A DNA stretch of 64,000 nt from JBJGXI01 sp045635475 (GCF_045635475.1 NZ_JBJGXI010000007.1:62001-126000); one strand, 5' to 3'; positions 8,823 through 16,931 are shown, numbered from the stretch's first letter. A program made the numbers and translations. The notes: a model not told the origin generated them from the sequence alone.

Positions 8823-9068
8823 ATGAAAGAAGCAATTCATCCGGATTACAGAAAAGTAGTATTCTTAGATACGAGTTCTGATTTCAAATTTCTAAGCGGT
8901 TCTACAAAATCATCAAGCGAAACAATTGAGTGGGAAGACGGAAACACATACCCATTGATTCGTTTGGAAATCAGCTCAGCATCTCACCCGTTCTACACTG
9001 GTAAACAAAAAGCTGACAAAGCTGGCGGCCGTGTAGACCGATTCAAGAAGAAATACAACTTATCTTAA
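8823..9068 (+). CDS. rpmE2: Ribosomal protein L31 type B (zinc-free)
   Basis: An 81-residue ribosomal large-subunit protein. It starts MKEAIHPDYRKVVFLDTSSD, has the type B insert ending in HPFYTGKQK, and ends GGRVDRFKKKYNLS. It contains no cysteines, so it lacks the CxxC zinc site of type A L31. The ATG at 8823 follows AAGGAGTGGAAAG; an upstream extension of the frame to 8751 has no support. In B. subtilis this position between rho and tdk holds the zinc-binding form, and the type B form is elsewhere and induced by zinc shortage. Here type B sits at the housekeeping site with a strong SigA-like promoter. Confidence 0.95.
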   Translation: MKEAIHPDYRKVVFLDTSSDFKFLSGSTKSSSETIEWEDGNTYPLIRLEISSASHPFYTGKQKADKAGGRVDRFKKKYNLS

Positions 9069-9104
9069 TTTACAAAGCAGAGACGACCGTTTAACTCTGA
9101 CTGA

Positions 9105-9139
9105 ATAAGCAATTCATCACTTGTGGTGAATCGCTTATC
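9105..9139. other. Hairpin downstream of rpmE2
   Basis: An inverted repeat (9105-9120 with 9124-9139, one internal mismatch) with a 3-base loop and no T-run. It could stabilise the rpmE2 mRNA; no function is shown. Confidence 0.45.
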
Positions 9140-9190
9140 TCAGCGAGAAGTCGGAAGTCGGAGCTAGATCGATAATAACGATTTTTATAG

Positions 9191-9228
9191 AAAACAGGCA
9201 AATTGTCTAACTTTTGCCTGTTTTTTTA
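9191..9228 (+). terminator. Terminator after rpmE2
   Basis: AAAACAGGCAAA (9191-9202) pairs with TTTGCCTGTTTT (9213-9224), with further T residues after it. Confidence 0.88.
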
Positions 9229-9314
9229 CTTTTAATATACGTAAAGATATTTCTGTTTAGGGAAATAATAAAATAAATAAAGTATCATTGATAACGGAAG
9301 GGGAGAACCGAGAC

Positions 9315-9944
9315 GTGTACATAATGAAGCAATCTGGTTGGGTTGAATTAATATGTGGTAGTATGTTTTCCGGTAAATCAGAAGAGCTCATTCGTCGAGT
9401 ACGTCGAGCAACTTTTGGTAATTTATCTGTAAGAGTATTTAAACCAGCAATCGACAATCGATATGCAGAAGAATCGGTTGTCTCTCATAACGGTACATCC
9501 ATTTTAGCTAGACCAGTGGACAGTTCAGCAGATATTCTTAATTATATTGATGAAAACATCGATGTTATTGGTATCGATGAAATACAATTTTTTGATGAAC
9601 AAATTGTTGAAATAGTAGACGAGCTTGCTAATCGTGGATATCGCGTCATCGTTGCGGGCTTGGACACTGATTTCCGCGGAGAACCGTTTGGTCCGATGCC
9701 GGCTTTAATGGCACTAAGCGAAATAGTTACTAAGTTAAACGCCATTTGCCCCGTGTGTGGCTCACCAGCAAGCCGAACCCAAAGATTAATTGATGGCGAA
9801 CCTGCCTCCTATGATGATCCAATCATTTTGGTTGGTGCATCAGAGTCGTATGAACCAAGATGCCGCCATCACCATGAGGTCCCGAACAAACCGAAGCAAC
9901 ACGTCGATATTGCTGTATCCGCTGCTTCTAATACGTCGAACTAA
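9315..9944 (+). CDS. tdk: Thymidine kinase
   Basis: A 209-residue cytoplasmic salvage enzyme that phosphorylates thymidine with ATP. The P-loop is CGSMFSGKSEEL (Lys21), followed by the DEIQFF segment and the lid region. The zinc-ribbon cysteines are CPVCGSPASRTQR and RCRHHHE. I chose the GTG at 9315 because it gives MYIMKQSGWVELICGS, the usual start of Bacillus Tdk, after GGGGAGAACCGAGAC. The ATG at 9324 is an alternative, and the longest frame begins at 9288. A clear terminator follows. Confidence 0.96.
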   Translation: MYIMKQSGWVELICGSMFSGKSEELIRRVRRATFGNLSVRVFKPAIDNRYAEESVVSHNGTSILARPVDSSADILNYIDENIDVIGIDEIQFFDEQIVEIVDELANRGYRVIVAGLDTDFRGEPFGPMPALMALSEIVTKLNAICPVCGSPASRTQRLIDGEPASYDDPIILVGASESYEPRCRHHHEVPNKPKQHVDIAVSAASNTSN

Positions 9945-9947
9945 TTT

Positions 9948-9973
9948 GCTGCCATATGGCAGCTTTATTTTTA
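9948..9973 (+). terminator. Terminator after tdk
   Basis: A perfect palindrome GCTGCCATATGGCAGC (9948-9963) followed by TTTATTTTT. Confidence 0.85.
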
Positions 9974-10109
9974 ATATAGAAATATACATCACGGATAACC
10001 TTCATGTCAGGCTAAGTTATGAAACCTGTTTTATTTTTGCAAATTCATAATTATAATACGTGCTAACAACGGGTAGCCTATTAGCAAAATGGTTAATGAG
10101 GTGCACGTA

Positions 10110-10499
10110 ATGCGTAACGTACTCCTGTTCTTATCACTTGTACTTTTAATTGGATGCCAAGATGACGGAACATCTATGCAGGAACAGCGCTTAAGTATAG
10201 ATGCTCAGGAAACGACAAACGAAGACTATTTGCGTTTACATAATCCTGGTCCGAATGGAATAGATGAACTAGGAGATAAGCGTAATGTTAAATCTGATAG
10301 ACAATCGATCCAATATGCTGTCGAGCGCATGCCTGGTGTAACAGTTGATGAGGTTACGTTTGAACAGATAACTGTTTTTGTAACAGTAACGGTCGATCGC
10401 GCATTAACTAAAACAGATAAACTTGACTGGCAAGCGGAAATCGCTTCAGCAATTAGAATGGTAATTCCGTATGATCAAATTAAAGTCCAAGTGAATTAA
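10110..10499 (+). CDS. Small lipoprotein of unknown function
   Basis: A 129-residue protein starting MRNVLLFLSLVLLIGCQ, a typical lipoprotein signal with lipobox LIGC, so it is probably anchored on the outer face of the membrane. The ATG at 10110 follows GAGGTGCACGTA. The mature part is polar, with no cysteine after the lipobox. A C-terminal segment (VERMPGVTVDEVTFEQITVF, then a helix and VIPYDQIKVQVN) faintly resembles YhcN/YlaJ-type sporulation lipoproteins. This is a weak impression only. It lies alone between tdk and prfA. Confidence 0.75.
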   Translation: MRNVLLFLSLVLLIGCQDDGTSMQEQRLSIDAQETTNEDYLRLHNPGPNGIDELGDKRNVKSDRQSIQYAVERMPGVTVDEVTFEQITVFVTVTVDRALTKTDKLDWQAEIASAIRMVIPYDQIKVQVN

Positions 10500-10522
10500 A
10501 AGTGAATGGGTTCAAGCTATTT

Positions 10523-10551
10523 TTGACTGGCAAATGCCCCTGTAATATAAT
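10523..10551 (+). promoter_or_regulatory. SigA promoter of prfA-prmC
   Basis: TTGACT (10523-10528), a 17-bp spacer and TATAAT (10546-10551), about 50 bp before prfA. Confidence 0.82.
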
Positions 10552-10603
10552 GATAGTTAATGTTAACGATAAATTGTAACGGATTGGGCTGTAGGAGAAA
10601 GAG

Positions 10604-11683
10604 GTGGAGCAGTTGTTAGATAGATTAGAAACATTAGAAGCTCGTTACGAGAAATTAAATGAACTGTTAAGTGATCCCGAGATTATTAACGATAACAAAA
10701 AATTGAGAGAATACTCAAAAGAGCAATCTGACTTAGGTGATATCGTGCAAGCGTATCGCGAATATAAAGATGTTAGTTCCGAATTAGATGGAGCAAAAGC
10801 GATGCTTGAGGAAGACTTGGATAGTGAAATGTATGAAATGACCAAGTCTGAGATCAGTGAACTAAACATAAAAAAAGAAGAGATAGAAGAGCAGATGACG
10901 ATTCTGTTATTACCGAAGGATCCTAATGATGATAAGAACGTAATTATGGAAGTGCGGGGTGCAGCTGGTGGTGATGAAGCTGCCTTGTTTGCAGGTGATT
11001 TATACCGTATGTACTCTCGTTATGCAGAGTCAGAAGGCTGGAAAATAGATGTGATGGAAACGAATTCAACTGGTGTTGGTGGTTATAAAGAGATTATCTT
11101 TATGATTAACGGTAAAGGTGCTTATTCCAAGTTAAAATATGAAAACGGTGCCCACCGGGTACAACGCGTGCCAGAGACAGAATCTGGGGGTAGAATTCAT
11201 ACGTCAACAGCAACCGTCGTGGTTATGCCTGAAGCTGAAGAGGTTGAAATTGACATTCATGACAAAGATATTCGTGTAGACACTTTCACATCAAGTGGAC
11301 CCGGTGGGCAAAGTGTTAACACAACGATGTCTGCTGTCCGCTTAACGCACATACCGACTGGCATTGTCGTATCAATGCAAGATGAGAAATCACAGATTAA
11401 GAACAAAGAAAAAGCGATGAAAATCCTTCGTGCACGCATTTATGATAAATTTCAGCAAGAAGCACAAGCAGAATACGATCAAACGCGAAAATCGGCAGTT
11501 GGAACAGGTGACCGTTCCGAACGGATTCGCACGTACAATTTTCCGCAAAACCGCGTGACAGATCACCGGATTGGATTAACCATTCAAAAACTCGATCAAA
11601 TTCTTGAAGGAAAGCTCTCAGAAGTAATCGATGCCTTACTTATTGAAGAACAAACGAAAAAAATTGAGCAAATTGGTGAATAA
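10604..11683 (+). CDS. prfA: Peptide chain release factor 1
   Basis: A 359-residue class I release factor that reads UAA and UAG on the ribosome and triggers release of the finished protein. The catalytic GGQ motif lies in SSGPGGQSVNTTMSAVRL (Gly234-Gly235-Gln236), and the GAHRVQRVPETESGGRIHTS signature is present. The start is GTG at 10604 after TAGGAGAAAGAG; a TTG at 10613 would give the more usual MLDRLETLE start. The gene ends one base before prmC, which encodes the methylase that modifies the GGQ glutamine, so the two form an operon. Confidence 0.97.
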   Translation: MEQLLDRLETLEARYEKLNELLSDPEIINDNKKLREYSKEQSDLGDIVQAYREYKDVSSELDGAKAMLEEDLDSEMYEMTKSEISELNIKKEEIEEQMTILLLPKDPNDDKNVIMEVRGAAGGDEAALFAGDLYRMYSRYAESEGWKIDVMETNSTGVGGYKEIIFMINGKGAYSKLKYENGAHRVQRVPETESGGRIHTSTATVVVMPEAEEVEIDIHDKDIRVDTFTSSGPGGQSVNTTMSAVRLTHIPTGIVVSMQDEKSQIKNKEKAMKILRARIYDKFQQEAQAEYDQTRKSAVGTGDRSERIRTYNFPQNRVTDHRIGLTIQKLDQILEGKLSEVIDALLIEEQTKKIEQIGE

Positions 11684-11684
11684 C

Positions 11685-12557
11685 ATGGAAAAGCAAATGA
11701 GAATACATGAAGCCCTCGCTTGGGCTTCTTCTTTTTTAGAAAACCATAAGCGAGAATCACGAGTGGGTGAGTTGCTATTACTACATCATCTTGATATGAC
11801 TAAATCTCAGTTGATCAGCTCAATGCGTGAGCAAATTTCCGCTGAACAGCAGCGGGCTTTTGAACATGATGTGATGGCACATGCAACTACCGGGATCCCG
11901 GTTCAGCACCAAATCGGCAGTGAGTCATTTTATGGTCGTGATTTTGTAGTAAATAAAAATGTTTTGATCCCGCGTCCGGAAACCGAAGAGCTTGTCCAAG
12001 CTGTGCTCGATTATATCGATCAAATGGATTCGGAACAACAACTCCGGATTGTAGATGTTGGTACAGGTAGTGGAATTATCTCTACGACGATAAAATTAGA
12101 ATGCTCGTCTGTGGATATGTGGGCAACTGACATTTCGCCGGCAGCTCTTCTTGTGGCGAAGCAAAATGCAGAGCATCTGGGTGCAAGAATTACATTCGTG
12201 CAAGGTGACTTTTTACAACCGTTATTGACTAAGGATAAGCAGTTTGATGTGATCGTTTCAAACCCGCCTTACATTGCTTTTTCGGAGAAAGACTCGCTTC
12301 AAGATACGGTCAAAAATTATGATCCCGCGTTGGCACTATTCGCTGATAGTAACGGTTTGGCAGCTTATCAAGCTATCCTGTCTCAAGCAAAAAATGTTGT
12401 CGCAGACCAAGCCCTACTTGCCTTTGAAATTGGTTACCAGCAAGGTGGCCAGGTCCGTGAATTGATTCAGCAGTACTTTCCACGAAGTGAGGTAGAAGTA
12501 CGTAAAGATATTAATGGTAAAGATCGCATGGTTTTTGCTACCATTTCCGCTGTTTAA
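11685..12557 (+). CDS. prmC: Release factor glutamine N5-methyltransferase
   Basis: A 290-residue SAM-dependent enzyme that methylates the GGQ glutamine of release factors. It has an N-terminal helical substrate-binding domain, the SAM-binding motif IVDVGTGSGIIS and the substrate motif NPPY (Asn193-Tyr196, VSNPPYIAF). The ATG at 11685, one base after the prfA stop, is the natural start; the ORF extends upstream only inside prfA. Length is as expected. No clear terminator follows; the first downstream bases hold DnaA-box-like words and repeat elements. Confidence 0.96.
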   Translation: MEKQMRIHEALAWASSFLENHKRESRVGELLLLHHLDMTKSQLISSMREQISAEQQRAFEHDVMAHATTGIPVQHQIGSESFYGRDFVVNKNVLIPRPETEELVQAVLDYIDQMDSEQQLRIVDVGTGSGIISTTIKLECSSVDMWATDISPAALLVAKQNAEHLGARITFVQGDFLQPLLTKDKQFDVIVSNPPYIAFSEKDSLQDTVKNYDPALALFADSNGLAAYQAILSQAKNVVADQALLAFEIGYQQGGQVRELIQQYFPRSEVEVRKDINGKDRMVFATISAV

Positions 12558-12572
12558 TACACCAACAGCGGA

Positions 12573-12616
12573 GTTATCCCCATGGTTATCCACATTATTC
12601 AAGTGACATATCCACA
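12573..12616 (-). promoter_or_regulatory. Three DnaA-box-like sites after prmC
   Basis: TTATCCCCA (12573-12581), TTATCCACA (12586-12594, exact consensus) and ATATCCACA (12608-12616) lie in the same orientation within 44 bp. A further exact box, TTATCCACA, is at 13971-13979 after spoIIR. Confidence 0.6.
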
Positions 12617-12728
12617 GTTTATTAACAATACTTATTTGAGAGCTGTTTTCTAACAGTATGTTGTTTATGAGCGAAATAGCTAAACTTCGTCGTAACTTGG
12701 GGAGTGCTTGCACCGCTCCGGAAATCCC

Positions 12729-12824
12729 CTTCGCTTTCCGCGGGGGCTAGTGAGCCTCCTCGTCGCTTCGCTCCTGTGGGGTCTCACTTTCGCCACTAGT
12801 CCCGCAGGACAAGGAAAGCTACGA
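12729..12824. repeat. Dispersed palindromic repeat, copy A
   Basis: A GC-rich, imperfectly palindromic sequence starting CTTCGCTTTCCGCGG and containing GTGAGCCTCCTCGTCG, with inverted ends GCTTTCC (12733-12739) and GGAAAGC (12813-12819). It is related to copies B and C below. It is gene-free; the frames crossing it are shadows. Confidence 0.7.
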
Positions 12825-12917
12825 CAGCGATACATCGCACGAAGAAAATTGGGTTCTATTTTCGAGGAGTCGAAGTGGATTTCCTCCGCTGACTTAGGAA
12901 TTTCTTCTTTTAATGCA

Positions 12918-13052
12918 CTACCTACCATTAGAAAACATATGCCAGTGGAGGCAGAATACTTCGACTCCTGCGGGAAAAAAGAGCAGGGACGAGACCCCGC
13001 AAACATGAGTTCGAGGAGGCTCGTCGCTCCCCGCGGAAAGCGAAGTATTCTG
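12918..13052 (-). repeat. Dispersed palindromic repeat, copy B
   Basis: The core 12952-13052 runs from CAGAATACTTCG to CGAAGTATTCTG, a 12-bp perfect terminal inverted repeat. The core and ~35 bp of left flank match the reverse complement of copy C (36089-36226) closely. Palindromic repeats of this style recur in Bacillaceae intergenic regions. Confidence 0.75.
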
Positions 13053-13198
13053 ACGGAACGGTGTCAAAGCACGCACCTTTATTTTTACGTTACGTCGCAT
13101 TTCACTTCAACTATGAAGTTAAATCAAACATCTAAGTAAAATGCCATTTAAATATCTGGACAATTAATCCAGGAATTAAAAAAAATAATAGATTAACA

Positions 13199-13228
13199 GT
13201 TTAAAAGATTTGATTCCTGTCGATAATA
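13199..13228 (+). promoter_or_regulatory. SigF promoter of spoIIR
   Basis: GTTTA (13199-13203), a 15-bp spacer and GTCGATAATA (13219-13228) fit the SigF consensus with one mismatch in the -10 element. spoIIR is a known forespore SigF gene. Confidence 0.7.
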
Positions 13229-13260
13229 AGGACAACAAGAAATTGAGAGGGGCAGGAAGC

Positions 13261-13905
13261 ATGAAAAAGCTTGGAATTTTACTTATATTATTTATTTTAT
13301 TTTTTACGGCATTCCCAGTTCAAGGGCTAGGAATAGGGGAACAATCAGAATCAGAGGCTTCTGTCTATCAAGTAATCCCTGATGAGGCGATTCGTTTACG
13401 GATTTTGGCAAATAGTGATTCAGAAAGGGATCAGCAATTAAAACGTTCGATTCGTGACAGCGTGAACGCGGAAATCAATACCTGGGTAAGAGATATTACT
13501 GATATTGAAAATGCGAGACAATTAATTCAAGATAAATTGCCGGAAATAGAGCAAATCGTAGCGGAAGAATTAGAGGATCGTGGAGTTGAGCAGTCCTATC
13601 AGGTGGAATATGACTCCGATATTAGCTTCCCGACAAAAATTTACGATACGTATATTTATCCTGCTGGAGATTATGAAGCGATATTGATTTCTCTGGGTGA
13701 GGGGAAAGGAGCAAATTGGTGGTGTGTATTATTTCCGCCGTTATGTTTCTTGGATTTCTCTAGTGGAACGAGTGTAGCGGAACAAGAAGAGGAACAGCAA
13801 TCCGACGAACAACAACAGAACACAATGGCGGATAGTAATCCTTTAGAAGAAGATGAAGAAGAAGAAGTGGAAGTGAAGTTTTTCTTTCTAAGTTGGTTTA
13901 GTTAA
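13261..13905 (+). CDS. spoIIR: Stage II sporulation protein R
   Basis: A 214-residue secreted signalling protein. Made in the forespore, it triggers processing of pro-SigE by SpoIIGA across the septum. It starts MKKLGILLILFILFFTAFPV, a signal peptide. The conserved core is EAIRLRILANSDSERDQQLK, then FPTKIYDTYIYPAGDYEAI and GANWWCVLFPPLCFLD. The C-terminus is a charged Glu-rich tail (residues ~183-205). The ATG at 13261 follows AGGGGCAGGAAGC; the frame extends upstream only through the promoter. A SigF-type promoter lies 33 bp upstream of the start codon. Confidence 0.95.
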   Translation: MKKLGILLILFILFFTAFPVQGLGIGEQSESEASVYQVIPDEAIRLRILANSDSERDQQLKRSIRDSVNAEINTWVRDITDIENARQLIQDKLPEIEQIVAEELEDRGVEQSYQVEYDSDISFPTKIYDTYIYPAGDYEAILISLGEGKGANWWCVLFPPLCFLDFSSGTSVAEQEEEQQSDEQQQNTMADSNPLEEDEEEEVEVKFFFLSWFS

Positions 13906-14015
13906 ATCTAGCATATTTCTCCCTATCATTCATAGATATAGTAATAGCTATATTAATAGTTTATCCACAATTCAGGCGGAATTGATTGGGAATAACAAGA
14001 TAGGGAGTGTAGAAA

Positions 14016-14453
14016 TTGCGAATTGTACCTGCAGTCGAATTAGGAGTAGAACAGCTGGAATTATTTTTTGAAGACAAATGGGAGCAATTAGACGGTAAAC
14101 AAACGTTACTAGAATATGGGTATGTTATTGAGTTTCAAGGGAAAAACCAAGCTTTTTTTGCTTTATCGCCAGTTGCAGAACAGTCTTATTGGCTGAAAAG
14201 ACTATACATAAAGGATAAAGCACCAACATCACTGCCGTTAGCAATTATCGAAGCAGCGATCACGTTGGCGCAAGAAAAGTATGGCGATCACATTTACGTT
14301 TATAGCCATATCACTGCATTAGACGCTTTATTGGAAGCTTTACAATTTTCTAAATTAAAAACCTCGCCATTTGATGTTGATGTTTCGATAGAGAACGGAA
14401 ACTGGTGGAACAAGCCGCTGGCAAAGAGGTATCAAATAAATGGTTTAAAATAG
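14016..14453 (+). CDS. GNAT-like protein (YwlB position)
   Basis: A 145-residue protein in the slot of B. subtilis ywlB, between spoIIR and ywlC. It has a GNAT-like run of alternating strands and helices, with SYWLKRLYIKDKAPTSLPLA in the place of the central strand and acetyl-CoA loop, but the usual RxxGxG/A loop is not evident. It may be a divergent or inactive acetyltransferase. The start is TTG at 14016 after TAGGGAGTGTAGAA. A decayed partial copy of its 3' part lies downstream (14795-14940). Confidence 0.7.
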   Translation: MRIVPAVELGVEQLELFFEDKWEQLDGKQTLLEYGYVIEFQGKNQAFFALSPVAEQSYWLKRLYIKDKAPTSLPLAIIEAAITLAQEKYGDHIYVYSHITALDALLEALQFSKLKTSPFDVDVSIENGNWWNKPLAKRYQINGLK

Positions 14454-14469
14454 AGTAGTGTGGAAAAAA

Positions 14470-14592
14470 TGTGTATAGAAGTTATTTAGAAGTGGATAAC
14501 TTGGAATAGACTGTGTATAAAGTGGTGTTTTTGTGGATGAAATCGCTTTAATTGTGGATAAATGATTGTGTTGTGGATAAAGTTGTGCATAA
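14470..14592 (+). promoter_or_regulatory. DnaA-box cluster, part 1
   Basis: Four exact TGTGNATAA words at 14512, 14553, 14572 and 14584 share one orientation with near matches at 14470, 14491 and 14532. This gives seven sites in ~120 bp between the ywlB-like gene and ywlC. B. subtilis is known to carry a DnaA-binding box cluster at ywlC, outside oriC. Confidence 0.8.
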
Positions 14593-14601
14593 ATATATTG
14601 G

Positions 14602-14639
14602 AAGAATCCTCTCTTGTTTAGACGAGTGAGGATTCTTTT
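14602..14639 (+). terminator. Terminator after the GNAT-like gene
   Basis: AAGAATCCTC (14602-14611) pairs with GAGGATTCTT (14628-14637), followed by a short T-run. It lies after the first DnaA-box cluster. A degraded version recurs at 15079-15115. Confidence 0.7.
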
Positions 14640-14794
14640 GTGCGACCGGCAATCGGGTTCACTTGGTTGTGATAGTCCATTAAAGGCATGGAAGTAGTAA
14701 ATTCCAATAACCATGATATTTCTATTGTATGATTACAAATTTAGCCGGATTACTCATATCCCTTTTTGAGTTCGTTATCTGGAACAATCTTTAG

Positions 14795-14940
14795 GAAAAG
14801 TATGGCGATTCCCATTGCATTTATATCTATATCAATGCTTCTGGCGATTTACTAGAAGGTTTGCATTTATTATACATCGCCATTCGATAGAGAACAGAAA
14901 CTTGTGGAATAAGAAACTTGCAAAGAGGGGATTTGTGTGG
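14795..14940 (+). pseudogene. Decayed partial duplicate of the GNAT-like gene
   Basis: Stretches such as AAAGTATGGCGAT, TCGATAGAGAAC(A/G)GAAACT and TTGCAAAGAGG recur in the same order as in the 3' part of the gene at 14016-14453. The frame is broken and no start is seen. Together with the downstream boxes, the duplicated block is about 14270-14640 versus 14795-15118. Confidence 0.7.
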
Positions 14941-14946
14941 ACAATT

Positions 14947-15069
14947 TGTGCATAGTAGTAACATTGAAGTGGATAACTAACAACAACCTGTGAATAAAGT
15001 GGGTATTTTGTGGATGAAATCGTTTTATCTGTTGATAAGTATTTCTGCAGTGGGTTTCATTGTGGATAT
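14947..15069 (+). promoter_or_regulatory. DnaA-box cluster, part 2 (degenerate)
   Basis: One exact box, TGTGAATAA (14989-14997), and one-mismatch boxes at 14947, 14968, 15009, 15030 and 15061, in the order and orientation of part 1. This is the duplicated and partly eroded cluster directly upstream of ywlC. Confidence 0.65.
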
Positions 15070-15253
15070 ATATTGTAGGAAAAACTCTCTTGATTAGACG
15101 AGTAAGGAGTTTTTAAAAAGTGATTGATGCGGTGTCTAGAACCAACGCTTTACGATTTATTTTTTGTTGCTTGCTATGCAATGGGATTGCTATCATAATG
15201 TGGATATTAGCTTAATTTGATCGTTTAATTCATACAAAAGGAGAATAACCAAG

Positions 15254-16288
15254 GTGCAAACAACAAAGCAATGGAAGGTAGACTTATCAATATCAACAGA
15301 GCATCCTGCGATTCTTGAGGCTGCGGAACTGTTGCAAAAAGAACAGGTTATTGCCTTCCCAACAGAAACGGTGTACGGATTGGGCGCGAATGCGTCGAAC
15401 GAGCGTGCAGTAAGTAAGATTTTTGAAGCGAAGGGTCGTCCTTCTGATAATCCGCTAATTGTTCACGTGGCAAACGCGGAGCAAATCAATCACTATGTGA
15501 CTACAATTCCGGAGGTGGCCAAGCAATTAATTGAAGCGTTTATGCCTGGTCCACTTACGATTATTTTACCTAGTAATGGAACAATCGCACAAACAGTTAC
15601 GGCTGGATTGTCAACCATCGCGATTCGCATTCCGGATCATCCTGTTGCACAAGCGCTTTTGAAAGCGACTCAGCTTCCGCTTGCGGCTCCAAGTGCTAAT
15701 CGCTCAGGAAGACCAAGTCCGACCACTGCCGCGCACGTTCACAACGATTTAGATGGTAGAATTGCAGGAATCCTTGATGCTGGACCAACGGGGGTTGGTG
15801 TCGAGTCAACGGTTGTCGATTGTACGTCTGAGGTACCGACTATTTTACGCCCTGGCGGCATTACATTGGAACAGCTGGAGCAAGTGGTTGGTGCGGTGAA
15901 TGTTGACCCTGCGCTACTAGAGGGGCAGCTTCAGCCGAAGTCACCAGGCATGAAATATAATCATTATCAACCGGAAGTGCCTTTATGGCTAATCGATGGT
16001 GACGAGGTTTTTATGCAGTCGGAAATAGATAAGGCTAAAAAGCAGGGAAATAAAGTTGGTGCTATCATCAGTAATGAACTAGCTCAGTTTGTAAGTGCGG
16101 ATCATGTTAGGGTCTGTGGATCACGTCAAAATTTAAGCGAAGTTGCTGTACATTTGTATGATGCGTTAAGAGCTTTTCATAAGTCGGACGTGGATATTAT
16201 TTTCTGTGAGACATTTCCACAAACAGGCATAGGACAAGCAATTATGAATCGGTTAACGAAAGCAGCAACTTCCATTATTAAACAATAA
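15254..16288 (+). CDS. ywlC: Threonylcarbamoyl-AMP synthase (Sua5/YwlC)
   Basis: A 344-residue cytoplasmic enzyme that makes threonylcarbamoyl-AMP from threonine, bicarbonate and ATP for the t6A37 modification of ANN-decoding tRNAs. The N-terminal YrdC domain (~residues 14-210) has IAFPTETVYGLGANA, KGRPSDNPLIVH and APSANRSGRPSPT. A linker with SPGMKYNHYQP leads to the C-terminal Sua5 domain. The two-domain length matches YwlC rather than the short TsaC. The GTG start follows AAGGAGAATAACCAAG. It sits downstream of the DnaA-box region, as in B. subtilis. Confidence 0.96.
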   Translation: MQTTKQWKVDLSISTEHPAILEAAELLQKEQVIAFPTETVYGLGANASNERAVSKIFEAKGRPSDNPLIVHVANAEQINHYVTTIPEVAKQLIEAFMPGPLTIILPSNGTIAQTVTAGLSTIAIRIPDHPVAQALLKATQLPLAAPSANRSGRPSPTTAAHVHNDLDGRIAGILDAGPTGVGVESTVVDCTSEVPTILRPGGITLEQLEQVVGAVNVDPALLEGQLQPKSPGMKYNHYQPEVPLWLIDGDEVFMQSEIDKAKKQGNKVGAIISNELAQFVSADHVRVCGSRQNLSEVAVHLYDALRAFHKSDVDIIFCETFPQTGIGQAIMNRLTKAATSIIKQ

Positions 16289-16360
16289 CTGGCAATCTAC
16301 ATATTTTGATTCTCTCTCGCATATATTGGACTAGCATGTCCAGAGAGGGGATTATACCGG

Positions 16361-16915
16361 ATGCCATTTGTGAATTCAGGGGAAATATTATCACTTACCT
16401 TAATGTCGATTGCTTTAGGATTGGATGCCTTTTCCGTAGGCTTAGCAATGGGAATGCAGCAATTAAGATTGAAACGGATTTTTATCGTCGGATTAAGTGT
16501 GGGGATTTTTCATATAGCAATGCCGTTTATTGGTATCGTACTAGGCCAGTTTATTTCTTCACAGTTAGAAGGCTTCGCTGTTTTGGGAGGAGGATTGTTG
16601 CTATTTGGATTAGGTGCCCATATGGTATTTAATTCATTTCATTTTAGTGAGGAACCTTCCTTCAGCCCTGTTGGTATAGGACTTTTCTTATTCTCATTAA
16701 GCGTTAGTTTGGATAGTTTTCCGGTTGGGATTAGTCTTGGGATGTCTGGTGGAAAAACATTCGTGGCCTTATTGTTCTTTGGAATTGCAAGTACACTATT
16801 AACTTGGACTGGCCTGTTGTTAGGGAAAAGAGCTCGGGGTTTATTAGGTGTATATAGTGAGTTGCTCGGTGGAGTAATCCTTTGTGTGTTTGGGTTACGA
16901 ATAATATTCGGTTAA
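16361..16915 (+). CDS. mntP: Manganese efflux pump MntP
   Basis: A 184-residue integral membrane protein with six hydrophobic helices in two homologous halves. The characteristic repeats are ALGLDAFSVGLAMG (residues ~18-31) and SLSVSLDSFPVGISLG (~111-126), whose acidic residues lie inside the membrane and are thought to bind the metal. It exports Mn(II) to prevent overload. The ATG follows AGAGGGGATTATACCGG. The order ywlC-mntP-ywlE matches B. subtilis (ywlD). The 72-bp gap upstream is too short for a yybP-ykoY riboswitch, so no manganese sensor is visible. Confidence 0.92.
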   Translation: MPFVNSGEILSLTLMSIALGLDAFSVGLAMGMQQLRLKRIFIVGLSVGIFHIAMPFIGIVLGQFISSQLEGFAVLGGGLLLFGLGAHMVFNSFHFSEEPSFSPVGIGLFLFSLSVSLDSFPVGISLGMSGGKTFVALLFFGIASTLLTWTGLLLGKRARGLLGVYSELLGGVILCVFGLRIIFG

Positions 16916-16931
16916 CAGTATTTATAAGAGG

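Noticed and set aside
9790..10050. 86-codon frame overlapping the end of tdk
   Set aside because: It is out of frame with tdk and runs through the tdk terminator.
12708..13139. 143-codon frame between prmC and spoIIR
   Set aside because: It lies across palindromic repeat copies A and B and has no ribosome site.
16289..16360. Manganese riboswitch before mntP
   Set aside because: The gap is only 72 bp and shows none of the expected helices.
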